Shown here piece by piece: positions 34,676 to 44,443 of a DNA stretch of 64,000 nucleotides. The DNA lies in assembly GCF_009689005.1 (NCBI RefSeq), contig NZ_AP021879.1, positions 4,030,001 to 4,094,000 of the forward strand, in the 5' to 3' direction. The notes under the pieces were generated by a model. The model was not told the DNA's origin, made no database searches, and worked only from the letters and a program-made list of their open reading frames with translations. This stretch comes from Desulfosarcina ovata subsp. ovata (GTDB lineage Bacteria; Desulfobacterota; Desulfobacteria; Desulfobacterales; Desulfosarcinaceae). A program made the translations under genes and the position numbers. Each line of letters opens with the position of its first letter. The stretch's first letter is position 1.

Positions 34676-36622
34676 ATGTTGCTTCAGGAGATATGTATGC
34701 TGCTGCTCGACATCGATGAAAACGTTATCGCCGAACGGACGAATTTGCTTTACCGGAATGCCCTTGCTTCCAACCTGACGGTTCTGATCGCAAGCTTCAT
34801 ATTCAGCGGGATTCTCTATGGCTCAATCCCGGCGTGGCATCTGTTTGGCTGGCTGACCTATATGTGCATCGGCGCGGCCATCCGGCTGTCGCTGTTTTTC
34901 TGGCGGCAGCGCGATCCAGGAGCAACCGACGCTTCCGGCTGGGCACGCCGTTATTTTTTGGCGACCGCTCTGCTCGGCGTTGGCTGGGCGCTGATATTTC
35001 TTATCTCCCGGGTTGACGATGTGTGGCTGAGGATGGTCGTATTGTTGCTCGTGGTCAGCATGGTAGCGCTCGCGGTCCCGGTAATGATTCCATATCCGCG
35101 GATCTTGTTCAGCTATATCCTGCCCGCCCTGATCGTGGCGTTGCTTGTCCAGATTTCGCGTGGCGGGATCAAGCACATGCTGCTCGGTCTGGCATTTGGG
35201 GTGTTTATCCTACTGATCTTTCGTGCGGTCGGCAACTTCTATCGTCTGATGATCGACAGCTTGCAGACGCGTTTCGTCAATGAAACCCTGGCCCATGACC
35301 TGGATCACCAGAAGGCCGCCGCCGAGGCCCTGAACGATCGTTTGCAGGTCGAAGTCCAGGAACGTCGGCAGGCCCAAATGGAGCTGGAGAGGCATCGGCA
35401 GGATCTTGAACGGCAGGTGCAGGAACGCACCATGGAGTTGACCCTCGCGAAGGAATCCGCCGAAATGGCCAACCGCGCGAAAAGTGAGTTTCTGGCCAAC
35501 ATGAGCCATGAGATCCGTACCCCGATGAACGGCGTTCTCGGCATGATTTCCCTGGCGTTGATGACCGACCTGGATGAACGGCAGCATAACTATATCAGCA
35601 AAGCGCACAAATCCGCCGAGCGGCTGCTGGGACTCTTGAACGATATCCTCGATTTCTCAAAGATCGATGCAGGCAAGCTCGAGATCGAGCATGTCAACTT
35701 CAGCCTCGAGGAAGTCATTGCTCATCTGGACGATCTGATCCGGATCAAAGCCGAGGAAAATGGGATCGCATTTTCGATCGACGTCGATCCCGATGTCCCA
35801 CAGGCCCTGGTCGGTGATCCGTTGCGCCTTGGGCAGATGCTGATCAATTTGACGAGTAATGCGGTGAAATTTTCGGACCAGGGTGATCGGGTTTCCGTTC
35901 AGGTCTCCCTAATAGAGAAGACAGATGTCGAAGCGGTCGTCGAATTTGCCATTCGAGATACCGGGATTGGCATCTCCGGAGAGCAACTCGACAGACTGTT
36001 CCGCGCCTTCAGCCAGGCCGACGGTTCTACCACCCGGAGGTACGGCGGCACGGGATTGGGGTTGATCATTTCACAGGAAATTGCACACCTTATCGGTGGC
36101 AGAATCGAGGTGGAGAGTGAAGTCGGTGTTGGCAGCACCTTCCGCTTGACGGCCCCTCTGGAGCGGCAACCGGCCTCCCTGCCGTTGAAAGAGAGCGACG
36201 ACCAGATTCACCAGAAGGTGCCGGAGCACGTTGTCGAACACGACACAGAACGAATACTGCTGGTTGAGGACAATGAATTAAATCAGGAGCTGGCGCAGGA
36301 AATGCTTCTCACCCAGGGGTATCAGGTGGATATTGCTGAAAACGGGGCCGTTGCGTTGGAGAAGCTTGAAAGGATGAACTTTGACCTCGTTCTAATGGAT
36401 TGCCAGATGCCGGTCATGGACGGTTATGCCGTGGCCCGCAAGCTCAGGGAGGAAAAGCGCTTCCGCAGGCTGCCGATCATTGCGCTGACGGGGCACGCGA
36501 TGAAGGGGGATTCCCAAAAGTGTTTTGCCGCAGGAATGGATGATTATATCACCAAGCCGTTCAGTCTGGACTCTTTGATTAACACGGTTCAAAAGTGGCT
36601 CAAAACGTCGCGGGAAAGCTAA
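34676..36622 (+). CDS. Membrane hybrid histidine kinase with C-terminal receiver
   Basis: A 648-residue protein. About six membrane helices occupy residues 30-185 ([70 protein letters not shown]). A coiled-coil linker follows, then HisKA with H278 in [12 protein letters not shown], HATPase_c ([30 protein letters not shown]), and a receiver with Asp575 ([14 protein letters not shown]). The membrane part has no large periplasmic loop, so sensing may be within the membrane. A downstream phosphotransfer protein would be required; none is adjacent. An in-frame start eight codons later (after AGGAGAT) is also possible. Confidence 0.9.
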   Translation: MLLQEICMLLLDIDENVIAERTNLLYRNALASNLTVLIASFIFSGILYGSIPAWHLFGWLTYMCIGAAIRLSLFFWRQRDPGATDASGWARRYFLATALLGVGWALIFLISRVDDVWLRMVVLLLVVSMVALAVPVMIPYPRILFSYILPALIVALLVQISRGGIKHMLLGLAFGVFILLIFRAVGNFYRLMIDSLQTRFVNETLAHDLDHQKAAAEALNDRLQVEVQERRQAQMELERHRQDLERQVQERTMELTLAKESAEMANRAKSEFLANMSHEIRTPMNGVLGMISLALMTDLDERQHNYISKAHKSAERLLGLLNDILDFSKIDAGKLEIEHVNFSLEEVIAHLDDLIRIKAEENGIAFSIDVDPDVPQALVGDPLRLGQMLINLTSNAVKFSDQGDRVSVQVSLIEKTDVEAVVEFAIRDTGIGISGEQLDRLFRAFSQADGSTTRRYGGTGLGLIISQEIAHLIGGRIEVESEVGVGSTFRLTAPLERQPASLPLKESDDQIHQKVPEHVVEHDTERILLVEDNELNQELAQEMLLTQGYQVDIAENGAVALEKLERMNFDLVLMDCQMPVMDGYAVARKLREEKRFRRLPIIALTGHAMKGDSQKCFAAGMDDYITKPFSLDSLINTVQKWLKTSRES

Positions 36623-36689
36623 TTTCCACCAGCGAGAACTTTTCCGAACAACGATTTGGGGAAACAGGCTCTAAGGATAATTTTTGTCC

Positions 36690-36718
36690 TTGACAAAGCA
36701 ATCCTTGGCAACTAAATA
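36690..36718 (+). promoter_or_regulatory. Promoter upstream of the TPP riboswitch
   Basis: TTGACA at 36690-36695, a 17-base spacer and TAAATA at 36713-36718, ending 12 bp before the riboswitch core. Confidence 0.6.
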
Positions 36719-36730
36719 CTTCTACCAAGC

Positions 36731-36798
36731 AGGGGTGGTCAGATTGGCCTGAGATAATACCCTTTGAACCTGAACCGGATAACACCGGCGTAGGGAGC
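36731..36798 (+). promoter_or_regulatory. TPP (thi-box) riboswitch
   Basis: The thi-box core is present in order: GGGGTGG, CTGAGATAATACCC, TTTGAACCTGA, CCGGATAA and CACCGGCGTAGGGA. It binds thiamine pyrophosphate and would shut down thiamine biosynthesis. The natural downstream gene, thi4, is now 2.4 kb away beyond an IS1634-family element. Confidence 0.95.
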
Positions 36799-36821
36799 TC
36801 AAACGAATGATGTTCGTCTCG

Positions 36822-36855
36822 ACGTCGATTCCTGCTGGAATCGACGTTTCTTGTT
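36822..36855 (+). terminator. Riboswitch-controlled terminator
   Basis: An 11-bp perfect stem (ACGTCGATTCC with GGAATCGACGT) and TGCT loop, followed by TTCTTGTTT, sits 24 bp after the riboswitch core. It is the expected expression platform. The stretch 36856-37017 after it shows only small hairpins. Confidence 0.7.
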
Positions 36856-37017
36856 TGTCACCATTTTCCCTCCCCTGCATTTGGCGCTTTCGCCAGTTCC
36901 CGACCCGTACTTGTCCTTGAGAGCGGCTACCGTTTTCCAACGGCCATGATGTCGGCCCGGTTTGCCTGTTTTCGGACGGGGATGGATGTCGGGATGGATA
37001 CCCACTCTTTTTTCTCA

Positions 37018-39144
37018 ACCCATCTTTTCCGCTTGAATTTAATATTTACTGTAATTTCTAATAGTTGAGTCATACGCTAAGGCGTTTATGGCACTACTTA
37101 TTTTTTATACCTCATATTTTACCACTTTTCCTGGACTATGAGGCACACCCAGTGCATCATAAATTTTTAGTTGACGAGACTCTGCTTTTGTGCTTTTTCT
37201 AACATGTATTGTCTCGCCATTTTTACTTCTCATTACTGCTGTTGTTCGATTTTGGCCGTCTAATTCTTTTCTCAAATCGGACCAACTTGTATGAATCCCA
37301 TTTTCTTTAAGTCTAAACCTGATTGTATGAACGTGGTGATAAGCTAATAATGTGATAAAGAGATGTCCTTTTACTCTCCTCGTTATTTGATGAAACACCG
37401 GCCGTAAACCCAACTCCGATTTTAAACTTCGAAATACAGCTTCAAGATCAGTCAACATCGTATATGTACGCCAAAGAATAGTTTCATCCAGATCGTTCAA
37501 GTTTGTTCTCAAACAATAAACGCCTGGATTTGAATCTGAAGAGTCAGAATTTTTTTTTATCTTCCAGGTAATCTTTGTCGCCTTCTTTGATCCTTTATCT
37601 TTATGGATGGTAATCTCATAATTTTTAGCAGCTTTGGTATATTTTTGTTTCAGCCGTCCTACTTTTTCAACAACCTTCTCATAAATCTTTAGCCGACCTT
37701 TTTGATTTAAACCATCGTTCAATGATTTTAAGTCTGCTTCAAATCTTTCTGAAAATCGATTTTGAATGCTCTGATCCTTTTTTTCTCGCTCACTTGAATG
37801 ACAATAAATTTCAGTCTCTTCTGTTTCCTTGACATATTTTTTGTACGCTTTAACAATGTAATCCTTATCTCTTTTTACTTCAACAGCTTTATCATGATCA
37901 AATTCTCTATATCTTTTCCTGCTGACAACAAGGTATCGGTAATGATTCGCCTGCAACCATTGTACATTATCGTTTGTTGCTATCCCGGCATCCATTACGA
38001 CAACTGGTTTCTTTTTATCAAAAACACTCATCTGCTTATCGTCTTCTAATGAACTTTCTGATGGTTTATTCAAGCTTGAAATCATTTCTTCCAGTGTTGA
38101 TGGCTCACTAACGTTTCCGGAAAATATTTTACTTCTTCTTGGAAAGCCGCTACTGTCCAAAACTAAAGCCAAAGTTACCAAGGGACAGTCTGAGCGTTTT
38201 TCTTTTGATTTTCCATGCTTGCCAAGTTCATTATACTTACAGCTTCCCTCAAAAAATGTGTTTGTCAAATCATAAAGTGTAATTATTTCTTCAAAACCAA
38301 ACAAAAAACGTTCTCGGTTGTATAAATGCCTTTCAATCGCTTCTTTGTCTTTGTAAATACGGTCAGATATTTCATAGATTCGTTTTAGCGACATACTTTC
38401 ATAGTCATAGCCGATTAATTCGCCTAAACCGCTTCGATTTTGCAGCCAGTAATGCGTTGATAACTCACTGCCGGGAACCGCCATTCGACCAACTATACTT
38501 CCGATTGCAGCTGCTATTTGATGATTATTATATCCAAGACCTTCAAATATTTTATCCAATTGTAATTTGAGAAATGTTTCATGTGATACATGTTCAATAC
38601 TAACGCTACGCGGTCTTATAAGTTCAAGACTATCGATATCAATCAAACGGTAATCGGGGGCATCTATACTATCGTTTTTGTCTGTATTGTTGTTTTGACT
38701 CGACCGGGTTTGTATGATTTGTGCAGCATAATGCTGTGCGGCTTGCTCAATTTTTTCCGGCAATTTAAACAAACTTGATTGACCATTAATAATTCCCTCA
38801 ACACGACAAGCAATATCTGGCCATTGTTCTCGTGGAAAAGGAAAATTTTTACCGAGATTTATAATAGTGCGCTGCTTCACCTTATTTCCAACTCTAACTG
38901 ATTCAACAAGGCGATGAGTGAAATATGTTTCGCCATCTTTTTTGCTCTTAATTGTTGTTCGTCGGATATACATGCCATCTTGAATTACAGAAAAAACACC
39001 GATTGTCAATACTTCGGTGAATTTTATGGCACTACTTTGGCCGGTAAAATTTCAACATATTGTAATTATAAATAAAATAATTTCATATGTAGTAAAAAAC
39101 GCGGTTTTTCAGCAATTTTCCGGAAAAAAGTGACAAAGATGGGT
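37018..39144 (-). mobile_element. IS1634-family insertion sequence between riboswitch and thi4
   Basis: A low-GC block carrying one transposase gene. Possible outer ends are the inverted repeats ACCCATCTTT (37018-37027) and AAAGATGGGT (39135-39144). In addition, TTTATGGCACTACTT occurs as a direct repeat at 37085-37099 and 39023-39037, which could instead be a long target duplication of the sort IS1634 elements make. The exact ends are therefore uncertain by 70-120 bp on each side. Confidence 0.75.
37105..38973 (-). CDS. IS1634-family DDE transposase
   Basis: From ATG 38973 (MYIRRTTIKSKKDGETYFTH) the product is 622 residues; the frame is open to 39009. DDE positions are visible in EIITLYDLTNTFFEG (Asp), KKPVVVMDAGIATNDN (Asp) and TMLTDLEAVFRSLKSELGLR (Glu). 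Insertion-domain sequence between the second Asp and the Glu is long, as in this family. The gene is intact, and its AT-rich codon use contrasts sharply with thi4. Confidence 0.92.
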   Translation of the reverse strand: MYIRRTTIKSKKDGETYFTHRLVESVRVGNKVKQRTIINLGKNFPFPREQWPDIACRVEGIINGQSSLFKLPEKIEQAAQHYAAQIIQTRSSQNNNTDKNDSIDAPDYRLIDIDSLELIRPRSVSIEHVSHETFLKLQLDKIFEGLGYNNHQIAAAIGSIVGRMAVPGSELSTHYWLQNRSGLGELIGYDYESMSLKRIYEISDRIYKDKEAIERHLYNRERFLFGFEEIITLYDLTNTFFEGSCKYNELGKHGKSKEKRSDCPLVTLALVLDSSGFPRRSKIFSGNVSEPSTLEEMISSLNKPSESSLEDDKQMSVFDKKKPVVVMDAGIATNDNVQWLQANHYRYLVVSRKRYREFDHDKAVEVKRDKDYIVKAYKKYVKETEETEIYCHSSEREKKDQSIQNRFSERFEADLKSLNDGLNQKGRLKIYEKVVEKVGRLKQKYTKAAKNYEITIHKDKGSKKATKITWKIKKNSDSSDSNPGVYCLRTNLNDLDETILWRTYTMLTDLEAVFRSLKSELGLRPVFHQITRRVKGHLFITLLAYHHVHTIRFRLKENGIHTSWSDLRKELDGQNRTTAVMRSKNGETIHVRKSTKAESRQLKIYDALGVPHSPGKVVKYEV

Positions 39145-39172
39145 CAACCGATTTACTAAGAAGGAGGTTTGC

Positions 39173-39952
39173 ATGTTGAACGAAGTCACCATCAGCAGGG
39201 GGATTATCCAAGCTTATTTGCAGAAACTGAGCAACTCGCTCGAACTGGATGTCGCCATCGTGGGTGGCGGTCCCTCCGGCCTCGTCGCCGGAACCTATCT
39301 TGCCATGGCCGGGAAAAACGTCGCCTTGTTCGACCGGCGATTATCCATCGGTGGTGGCGTATGGGGGGGCGGTATGATGTTCAATGAAGTCGTGGTCCAG
39401 GAGGAGGGAAAAACGGTATTGGATGAATTGGGGTTTCAGTGCCAACCGTTTGAGCCGGGGTACTACACCCTTGACTCCGTATACCTGGCCTCGGGCCTGG
39501 TGCATAAGGCGGTTTGTTCTGGATTGAAAATATTCAATCTCGTGAGCATGGAAGATGTCGTAATCAAGAACAAACGTGTGGCCGGACTGGTGATCAATTG
39601 GGGCGCCATTGAAACCTTGAAATGGCATGTGGATCCCCTGACCCTGCACGCCTCCTTCGTGCTGGATGCCACAGGACACCCGGCCAATGTCACCGAGGTG
39701 CTGGTTCGGAAAATGGGCGTCACCTTGGACACGGCAACCGGCGGCATGGTGGGTGAGAAATCCATGGACGCCGAAACCGCTGAAATGGATACGGTCAACA
39801 ATTCAAAAGAGGTCCATCCCGGTCTTTTTGTCAGCGGTATGGCTGCCAATGCGGTGTGCGGTGGCTATCGAATGGGACCGGTGTTCGGCGGTATGCTTCT
39901 TTCCGGGAAAAAGGTCGCCCAAGCCATGATCGAACAGGGCAATCGCATGTAG
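39173..39952 (+). CDS. thi4: Thiazole synthase Thi4 (sulfide-dependent type)
   Basis: A 259-residue protein that makes the thiazole precursor of thiamine from NAD and glycine. The N-terminal dinucleotide-binding motif is VAIVGGGPSGLVAGTYLAMA. Further family motifs are GGGVWGGGMMF, DATGHPANV and GLFVSGMAANAVCGGYRMGP. Suicide Thi4 enzymes donate sulfur from a Cys in the SCMDP motif; here the matching motif is WHVDP, with His in place of Cys, as in archaeal sulfide-using catalytic Thi4 proteins. This suits a sulfide-producing anaerobe. An AAGGAGG site lies 5 bases before ATG. Its TPP riboswitch has been separated by an insertion. Confidence 0.9.
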   Translation: MLNEVTISRGIIQAYLQKLSNSLELDVAIVGGGPSGLVAGTYLAMAGKNVALFDRRLSIGGGVWGGGMMFNEVVVQEEGKTVLDELGFQCQPFEPGYYTLDSVYLASGLVHKAVCSGLKIFNLVSMEDVVIKNKRVAGLVINWGAIETLKWHVDPLTLHASFVLDATGHPANVTEVLVRKMGVTLDTATGGMVGEKSMDAETAEMDTVNNSKEVHPGLFVSGMAANAVCGGYRMGPVFGGMLLSGKKVAQAMIEQGNRM

Positions 39953-40062
39953 ATTTCCGGGTTACTTTTCTTCCCCAAATTAGAGCGTCCATGAATGTCA
40001 AAGACCAAATGAAAAATGCCAAATGGTGGTATTCTATCTATTTTAAATCGATTTCATCCTTC
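39935..40062 (+). repeat. Inverted duplication of the thi4 3' end, copy 1 (128 bp)
   Basis: This segment, including the last six codons of thi4 (CAGGGCAATCGCATGTAG), recurs in inverse orientation at 44937-45065 with about 95% identity. The two copies bracket the 4.9 kb between them. The rest of 40063-40200 has no gene. Confidence 0.85.
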
Positions 40063-40200
40063 ATTTGACATTTGGGCGTTGGCATTTGACATTTTCCCAC
40101 TTTCGGGAATGGTGCGTGTTCAGGAACGGCCGGTTTTTGATTTTACTTGCGATTGCCCTGCATGATCGAACGGTTACCGTTGACAGATTGATCTTCCCTG

Positions 40201-40344
40201 AGAGCCTGTTTGAGAAGTCTGGATCAGGCCCGACAACAAGGTGGAAAGTGGCTCGAAAGCGGAGCATATATGTGATATGTGAGCATTTTGAGACACTTTC
40301 CAACGCCGTTAGCGGGCTTTAGACGGATTTATCAAACAGGCTCT
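40201..40344. repeat. Interspersed repeat R1, copy 2 (144 bp)
   Basis: Bounded by exact inverted ends AGAGCCTGTTTGA and TCAAACAGGCTCT; nearly identical to 8088-8230. The following 40345-40605 shows no supported gene. Confidence 0.8.
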
Positions 40345-40605
40345 AAGTTCTCCAGTGCTTCCTCATCGGAATTGATATCCCCCTTGTCCAGGCCGATGCC
40401 AAGGTTCCAATAAATGGCGCCTGGAGCGATTATCTGGCTTATCAGCAAAGCGCATTGGAGGCTGCATATCGAAATATGTGGCCTTCAATGGAACGCCGCA
40501 GAGGGAACCAAGAACAAGCACTAGTATTAGCCGCGGCCCCAAAACCGATATAAATCCGTATTGCGCCAAGAGGATCCTTACCTGAAAGGCCTTGCCGTTT
40601 ATGTC

Positions 40606-40896
40606 CTAATCACGTGATTTATTCCTATCCCGCCGATCAAAAAGTGGATAGGACCTTGAGTCGACAATTTCCGCATTCTCTAGCAACGAAACGACATCGA
40701 TCCCCCAGTAGGAGTGATTTTTTCTAAACGTCATTCCTGGCTTGATCCGATAAGTCCCAAAGGCATTCCGAATATCGGCATTTTTTATACTAGACCATGA
40801 GCCATCTGCATTTTTGTGGAATAGATCAAGCTTGATCAGGGTCGCATTCGGATCCATTTTGGGCTTTTCTTTGGTTGAACTATGGTGCATGTGCAT
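40606..40896 (-). CDS. Hypothetical protein
   Basis: A 96-residue hydrophilic protein with a His-rich start (MHMHHSS) and a body containing YRIKPGMTFRKNHSYWGIDV. AAAGGAG lies seven bases before ATG. No family was recognised. It stands alone between repeats. Confidence 0.5.
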   Translation of the reverse strand: MHMHHSSTKEKPKMDPNATLIKLDLFHKNADGSWSSIKNADIRNAFGTYRIKPGMTFRKNHSYWGIDVVSLLENAEIVDSRSYPLFDRRDRNKSRD

Positions 40897-40992
40897 CGAT
40901 TTTCTCCTTTCTTGTTGTAAAAGAAATGAAGACGTTCTTAATACAGACCAATAGTTCTCTATACATGCATTAAACCAATTGTAAGAAATATT

Positions 40993-41139
40993 TATGAGTT
41001 AACTGCCGAGCAAATCGCTACCGCTTATACGCTTCGCTGGGATGTCGAAAGCTTTTCGCTTGGAGGAAAAGGCATCTGAGAGTGTATCATCTTATCGCCG
41101 GAAGTGAGCATGGATTAACGCAAATCCTGAGGGCGCCGG
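40993..41139 (+). pseudogene. C-terminal relic of an IS4-like transposase
   Basis: The bases read YELTAEQIATAYTLRWDVES, then after a frameshift VYHLIAGSEHGLTQIL, matching the conserved RWDIEKFF...LKVYHLIARSEYGL end of IS4-type DDE transposases. The rest of the element is gone. The following 41140-41365 shows no gene. Confidence 0.65.
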
Positions 41140-41365
41140 CAAAAAATAATTCCTCCATCTTGCTTGTCCTTGTGCCCGTCTACGGCGTTCCATCCACCGG
41201 CACATATAACGAATATGCACCGGCGGATGGGCCTTGTAGACGAACACAAATCCGACGCCATCTGGTGGAAGTATTTTTTGCCGGCACCCTTAACCGAATT
41301 TTACTGACTTTACCCGATAGATGTCAAAATTTTTTTTCGACCATATGATGATCCTTACCGGAAAA

Positions 41366-41493
41366 GGGCTTGGTTCTAACTTCGTCCACTTACCCCCTCG
41401 TTCCCACGCAGAGCGTGGGAACGAGGGGGTAATATGGGATCAGCCCGTTTTAATCGTTCCTAAATCCAGGTGGGCGAAGTTAGAACCAAGCCC
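41366..41493. mobile_element. 128-bp hairpin miniature element with 8-bp target duplication
   Basis: The terminal inverted repeats GGGCTTGGTTCTAACTTCG and CGAAGTTAGAACCAAGCCC enclose a perfect 18-bp-stem hairpin (ACCCCCTCGTTCCCACGC with its complement). CCGGAAAA is duplicated at 41358-41365 and 41494-41501. It has no coding capacity and lies just after the enoyl-CoA hydratase gene. Confidence 0.9.
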
Positions 41494-41508
41494 CCGGAAA
41501 ATACCGGT

Positions 41509-42327
41509 CTACTGGCCCTTGAAGTGAGGCGTCCTTTTTTCCTTAAGCGCCCTGACCCCTTCGAAGTGATCGGCCGTTCGCTGGGTGATTCCCTGGAAGG
41601 CGGCGACCAGATCCAGATGCCCGCTGATTTCCGCAGTCCGGGCCTGACGGATGGCTTTTTTAATCATCGAAACAGCGACAGGGCTGTTGCCGGAAATCAT
41701 TTGGGCGATTTTTTCGGTTTCTTCTTTCAGAGATGCTTCTTCGACAAGGGTATTCAGGAGGCCGAGGGCAAGGGCCTCTTCTGCCGTTACAATCCGTCCG
41801 GTAAGGGAAAGCTCCATGGCCTTGGCGAATCCGACCACTCTCTGGAGGAAAAAAGCGCCCCCGTCCCCGGGCACCAGGGCCAGCTTGGCAAAGGTTTCGC
41901 CAAACCTGGAATGCCGGCACCCGATCCGAATGTCACACATGCAGGCGAGGTCGCACCCGGCCCCGATCGCAGCCCCGTTGACCATTGCGATAATCGGGGT
42001 GTGAAGGGACTCGATCGTTATTGGAATCTGCTGGATACCCTTTGTGTACCTGCGCCTGAGTTCCTCCGGGTCGCCGGCAAACATGCCTGTTTTTTCTTCC
42101 ATGGCCTTCACGTCGCCGCCGGCACAGAAATTCTTGCCCGCACCCGTCAGGATGATGACGCGCACGTCGTCATCCCAGTCCGCTTCCCGGAGCAAACGGC
42201 AAAGGTCCATAATCATCTGATCCGAAAACGAATTGGAGTACTGGGGCCGGTTCAGTGTCACCCACAGCAGCGGGCTGTCCATCTCGACGATCAGATCTGA
42301 ATAGGTGTGTTTAAGGTAATCTTCCAT
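41509..42327 (-). CDS. Enoyl-CoA hydratase/isomerase family protein
   Basis: The frame is open to a TTG at 42345, but ATG 42327 with a GGAG site is preferred (272 residues). Crotonase signatures: oxyanion-hole region NFCAGGDVKAM, PIIAMVNGAAIGAGCDLACM, and FAKLALVPGDGGAFFLQRVV near the catalytic Glu. It would hydrate or isomerise an enoyl-CoA in fatty- or aromatic-acid degradation. No other beta-oxidation gene is adjacent, so the substrate is open. Confidence 0.85.
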   Translation of the reverse strand: MEDYLKHTYSDLIVEMDSPLLWVTLNRPQYSNSFSDQMIMDLCRLLREADWDDDVRVIILTGAGKNFCAGGDVKAMEEKTGMFAGDPEELRRRYTKGIQQIPITIESLHTPIIAMVNGAAIGAGCDLACMCDIRIGCRHSRFGETFAKLALVPGDGGAFFLQRVVGFAKAMELSLTGRIVTAEEALALGLLNTLVEEASLKEETEKIAQMISGNSPVAVSMIKKAIRQARTAEISGHLDLVAAFQGITQRTADHFEGVRALKEKRTPHFKGQ

Positions 42328-42580
42328 ATTTTTTATTATCTCCAATCGAAAAATAGATGACCAATTAAAGGCCTGGCATCAAGCTCCGGTTGACTGCCGA
42401 TTTCTTTCCGCCAGCCTTAAAAAAATCTGTTGGTTGGCATGAGCTGATGAAATACGGTATGGGTATTTGGATATCATAGTATTACGCATACGAAACAAAC
42501 CCAACAAGAATGTGCAAATCTGATTTCAGAGTTGGGTAGCTTCTGATTTGGCTTTAAAACAGCAAAAAAAGAGCGTTCAA

Positions 42581-43003
42581 ATGAATATCCAAATAAAAAC
42601 AGAATGCACAGACATCGATTGGGGAACGGTTCCAGAAATTTTAAAATCGGTTGGAATGGCGCACTACAGCCCTGAGAAGCATCGACAAGCGTTCGAAGCC
42701 AGTTGTTGCACCATCTTTCTGTACGATGGTGAAGATTTGATTGGTTTTGGCAGGGCCATATCGGATGGCGCCTATCAAGCCGTTGTGTATGATGTTGCTA
42801 TCCTTGAAAAGTATCAGGGGCATGGCTTTGGAAAGCGAATCATTCAAGAGATTTTATCACGCGTATCGAATTGTCATGTTATTCTTTATGCGAGTCCCGG
42901 CAAGGAAGGATTTTACGAAAAATACGGTTTCAGAAGGATGAAAACAGGTATGGCTTCTTTCCTGAACAAAGATGCCATGGCGAAACGGGGCTTTACGGAA
43001 TGA
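42581..43003 (+). CDS. GNAT-family N-acetyltransferase
   Basis: From ATG 42581 the product is 140 residues; an upstream TTG at 42548 is less likely. The acetyl-CoA site motif is EKYQGHGFGKRIIQEI, followed by ILYASPGKEGFYEKYGF typical of the family. It may acetylate a small molecule or protein; the target is unknown. Confidence 0.85.
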   Translation: MNIQIKTECTDIDWGTVPEILKSVGMAHYSPEKHRQAFEASCCTIFLYDGEDLIGFGRAISDGAYQAVVYDVAILEKYQGHGFGKRIIQEILSRVSNCHVILYASPGKEGFYEKYGFRRMKTGMASFLNKDAMAKRGFTE

Positions 43004-43112
43004 TGGGCGGCGAACCCGGATTGTTGCCGGCTCGAAGGGTTGGCTTGCCGTCCATTGACCCCATCCGCTTATGATCGGTAACGGATTCCGATCCGTCGGC
43101 AGGAGAAAACAG

Positions 43113-44006
43113 ATGGGCAAGGTGTTACACATCACCAGCGGTGACATCGCTGGCGGAAGTTTGAAAAAGGCAGGTCTTCCCGGGGACGTGTTTGTCTGGC
43201 ATGATATTCTCTATGACGGCCCCCGGCAGCCAGGTTGGCCCACGGAGAAGACGCTCAACGATCGTGCGCTGTTTCTGGAGACTTTCACCACAGGCGGTTT
43301 GACGCGGAATCGTATTCTGAAAACCCTGTATCATCAGTATGACAAACTGGTTGACGCCGCTACCGTTGAACGGATCGTTCTGTGGTTCGATGCCTGTCTT
43401 TTTGACCAGTCCATGCTTGTCCATGTTCTCTCGTGCCTATCCCTCAAAAAGATCCGAAACGTGGAGCTTCTTTGTGTGGATGCATTTCCCGGAATCGAGC
43501 CCTTCCACGGGCTCGGACAACTGCGGCCGGAACAATTTTCCGTCCTCTATCCTGACCGACATGCCGTCACCGACGAACAATTCAGTTTCGCCGCCGTCGT
43601 GGACAACGCCTTCGCCACGCAGGACACGGCCCTTTTCAGCGAATTGTCGAAAAGAGCCGGGGCGCCGCTGCCATGGGTGCCGGCGGCAATAACCCGATGG
43701 CTGCAGGAACAGCCCGATCCGAAAACCGGTCTGGGCCGGCTCGAAACCCTCATCCTTGCCGCGATCCGTGCCGGTTGCGAAACACCGGGGAAAATTTTTG
43801 CGTCGGTGGCTGCCGCCGATACGCCCCCGCAATTTTGGGGAGATACGACCCTGTGGGCCAAGATCAACGGTCTTGCGGACCGTCTGCCCCCGCGCGTGCG
43901 GATTGAAGGGCCCGCCGCCCGCTTGCCGCAATGGGAGAGCGAAGTGCCGCTCGATGAATTCAGAATTAGAGAAGAACAAGACTGCCATCCGTCCGTGCCC
44001 CCCTGA
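43113..44006 (+). CDS. DUF1835-domain protein
   Basis: ATG 43113 with a GGAG site gives 297 residues; the frame is open to 43071. The N-terminus is a DUF1835 domain (VLHITSGDIAGGSLKKAGLP, WHDILYDGP), and residues about 85-130 (LYHQYDKLVDAATVERIVLW) continue it. The C-terminal half has a DUF3658-like helical layout. The function of the family is unknown. Confidence 0.75.
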   Translation: MGKVLHITSGDIAGGSLKKAGLPGDVFVWHDILYDGPRQPGWPTEKTLNDRALFLETFTTGGLTRNRILKTLYHQYDKLVDAATVERIVLWFDACLFDQSMLVHVLSCLSLKKIRNVELLCVDAFPGIEPFHGLGQLRPEQFSVLYPDRHAVTDEQFSFAAVVDNAFATQDTALFSELSKRAGAPLPWVPAAITRWLQEQPDPKTGLGRLETLILAAIRAGCETPGKIFASVAAADTPPQFWGDTTLWAKINGLADRLPPRVRIEGPAARLPQWESEVPLDEFRIREEQDCHPSVPP

Positions 44007-44141
44007 ACATTCCATGGGGATTTGTATCCGTGATCCACAACATGGAAGCGAGACTTAATTTTACCCAGCATCTGCAAAACGGGGATCCGCTCACCCGCCG
44101 GACCGTGCAAGTTCCTAAATTCTGACACAGGAGCGAACGCG

Positions 44142-44387
44142 TTGAGACCTGCACCAACAGAATTCCTCAGCAGGATCTTGAGGGAAAAAGTCTTCCAAAA
44201 CAGCCCCAACCCAGGCGATGCGCTGGCCGAACTATCGCGTATGTTTGTCCAAAAGCGCTGCTCCCGGAAAGAGATATTGGTCCATGCCGGTGAAAAATGG
44301 TCCCGGATCTATTTCATCCACAAGGGCCTCATACGGCTCTTTTACACCGACCTTAAGGGGCGTGAGTTCAACAAGAGTGTGGGATAG
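44142..44387 (+). pseudogene. Truncated Crp/Fnr-type cyclic-nucleotide-binding protein
   Basis: About 78 residues of an N-terminal sensor domain (SRMFVQKRCSRKEILVHAGE, IYFIHKGLIRLFYTDLKGRE) end where the REP-transposase element begins (GGGACGCCCTTAAC near 44391). The rest of the sensor domain and the DNA-binding helix-turn-helix are missing. Confidence 0.75.
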
Positions 44388-44443
44388 GGACGCCCTTAAC
44401 ATATAAAATTACTTTTTCTAAACCGAATTGATATGAAATTCAT

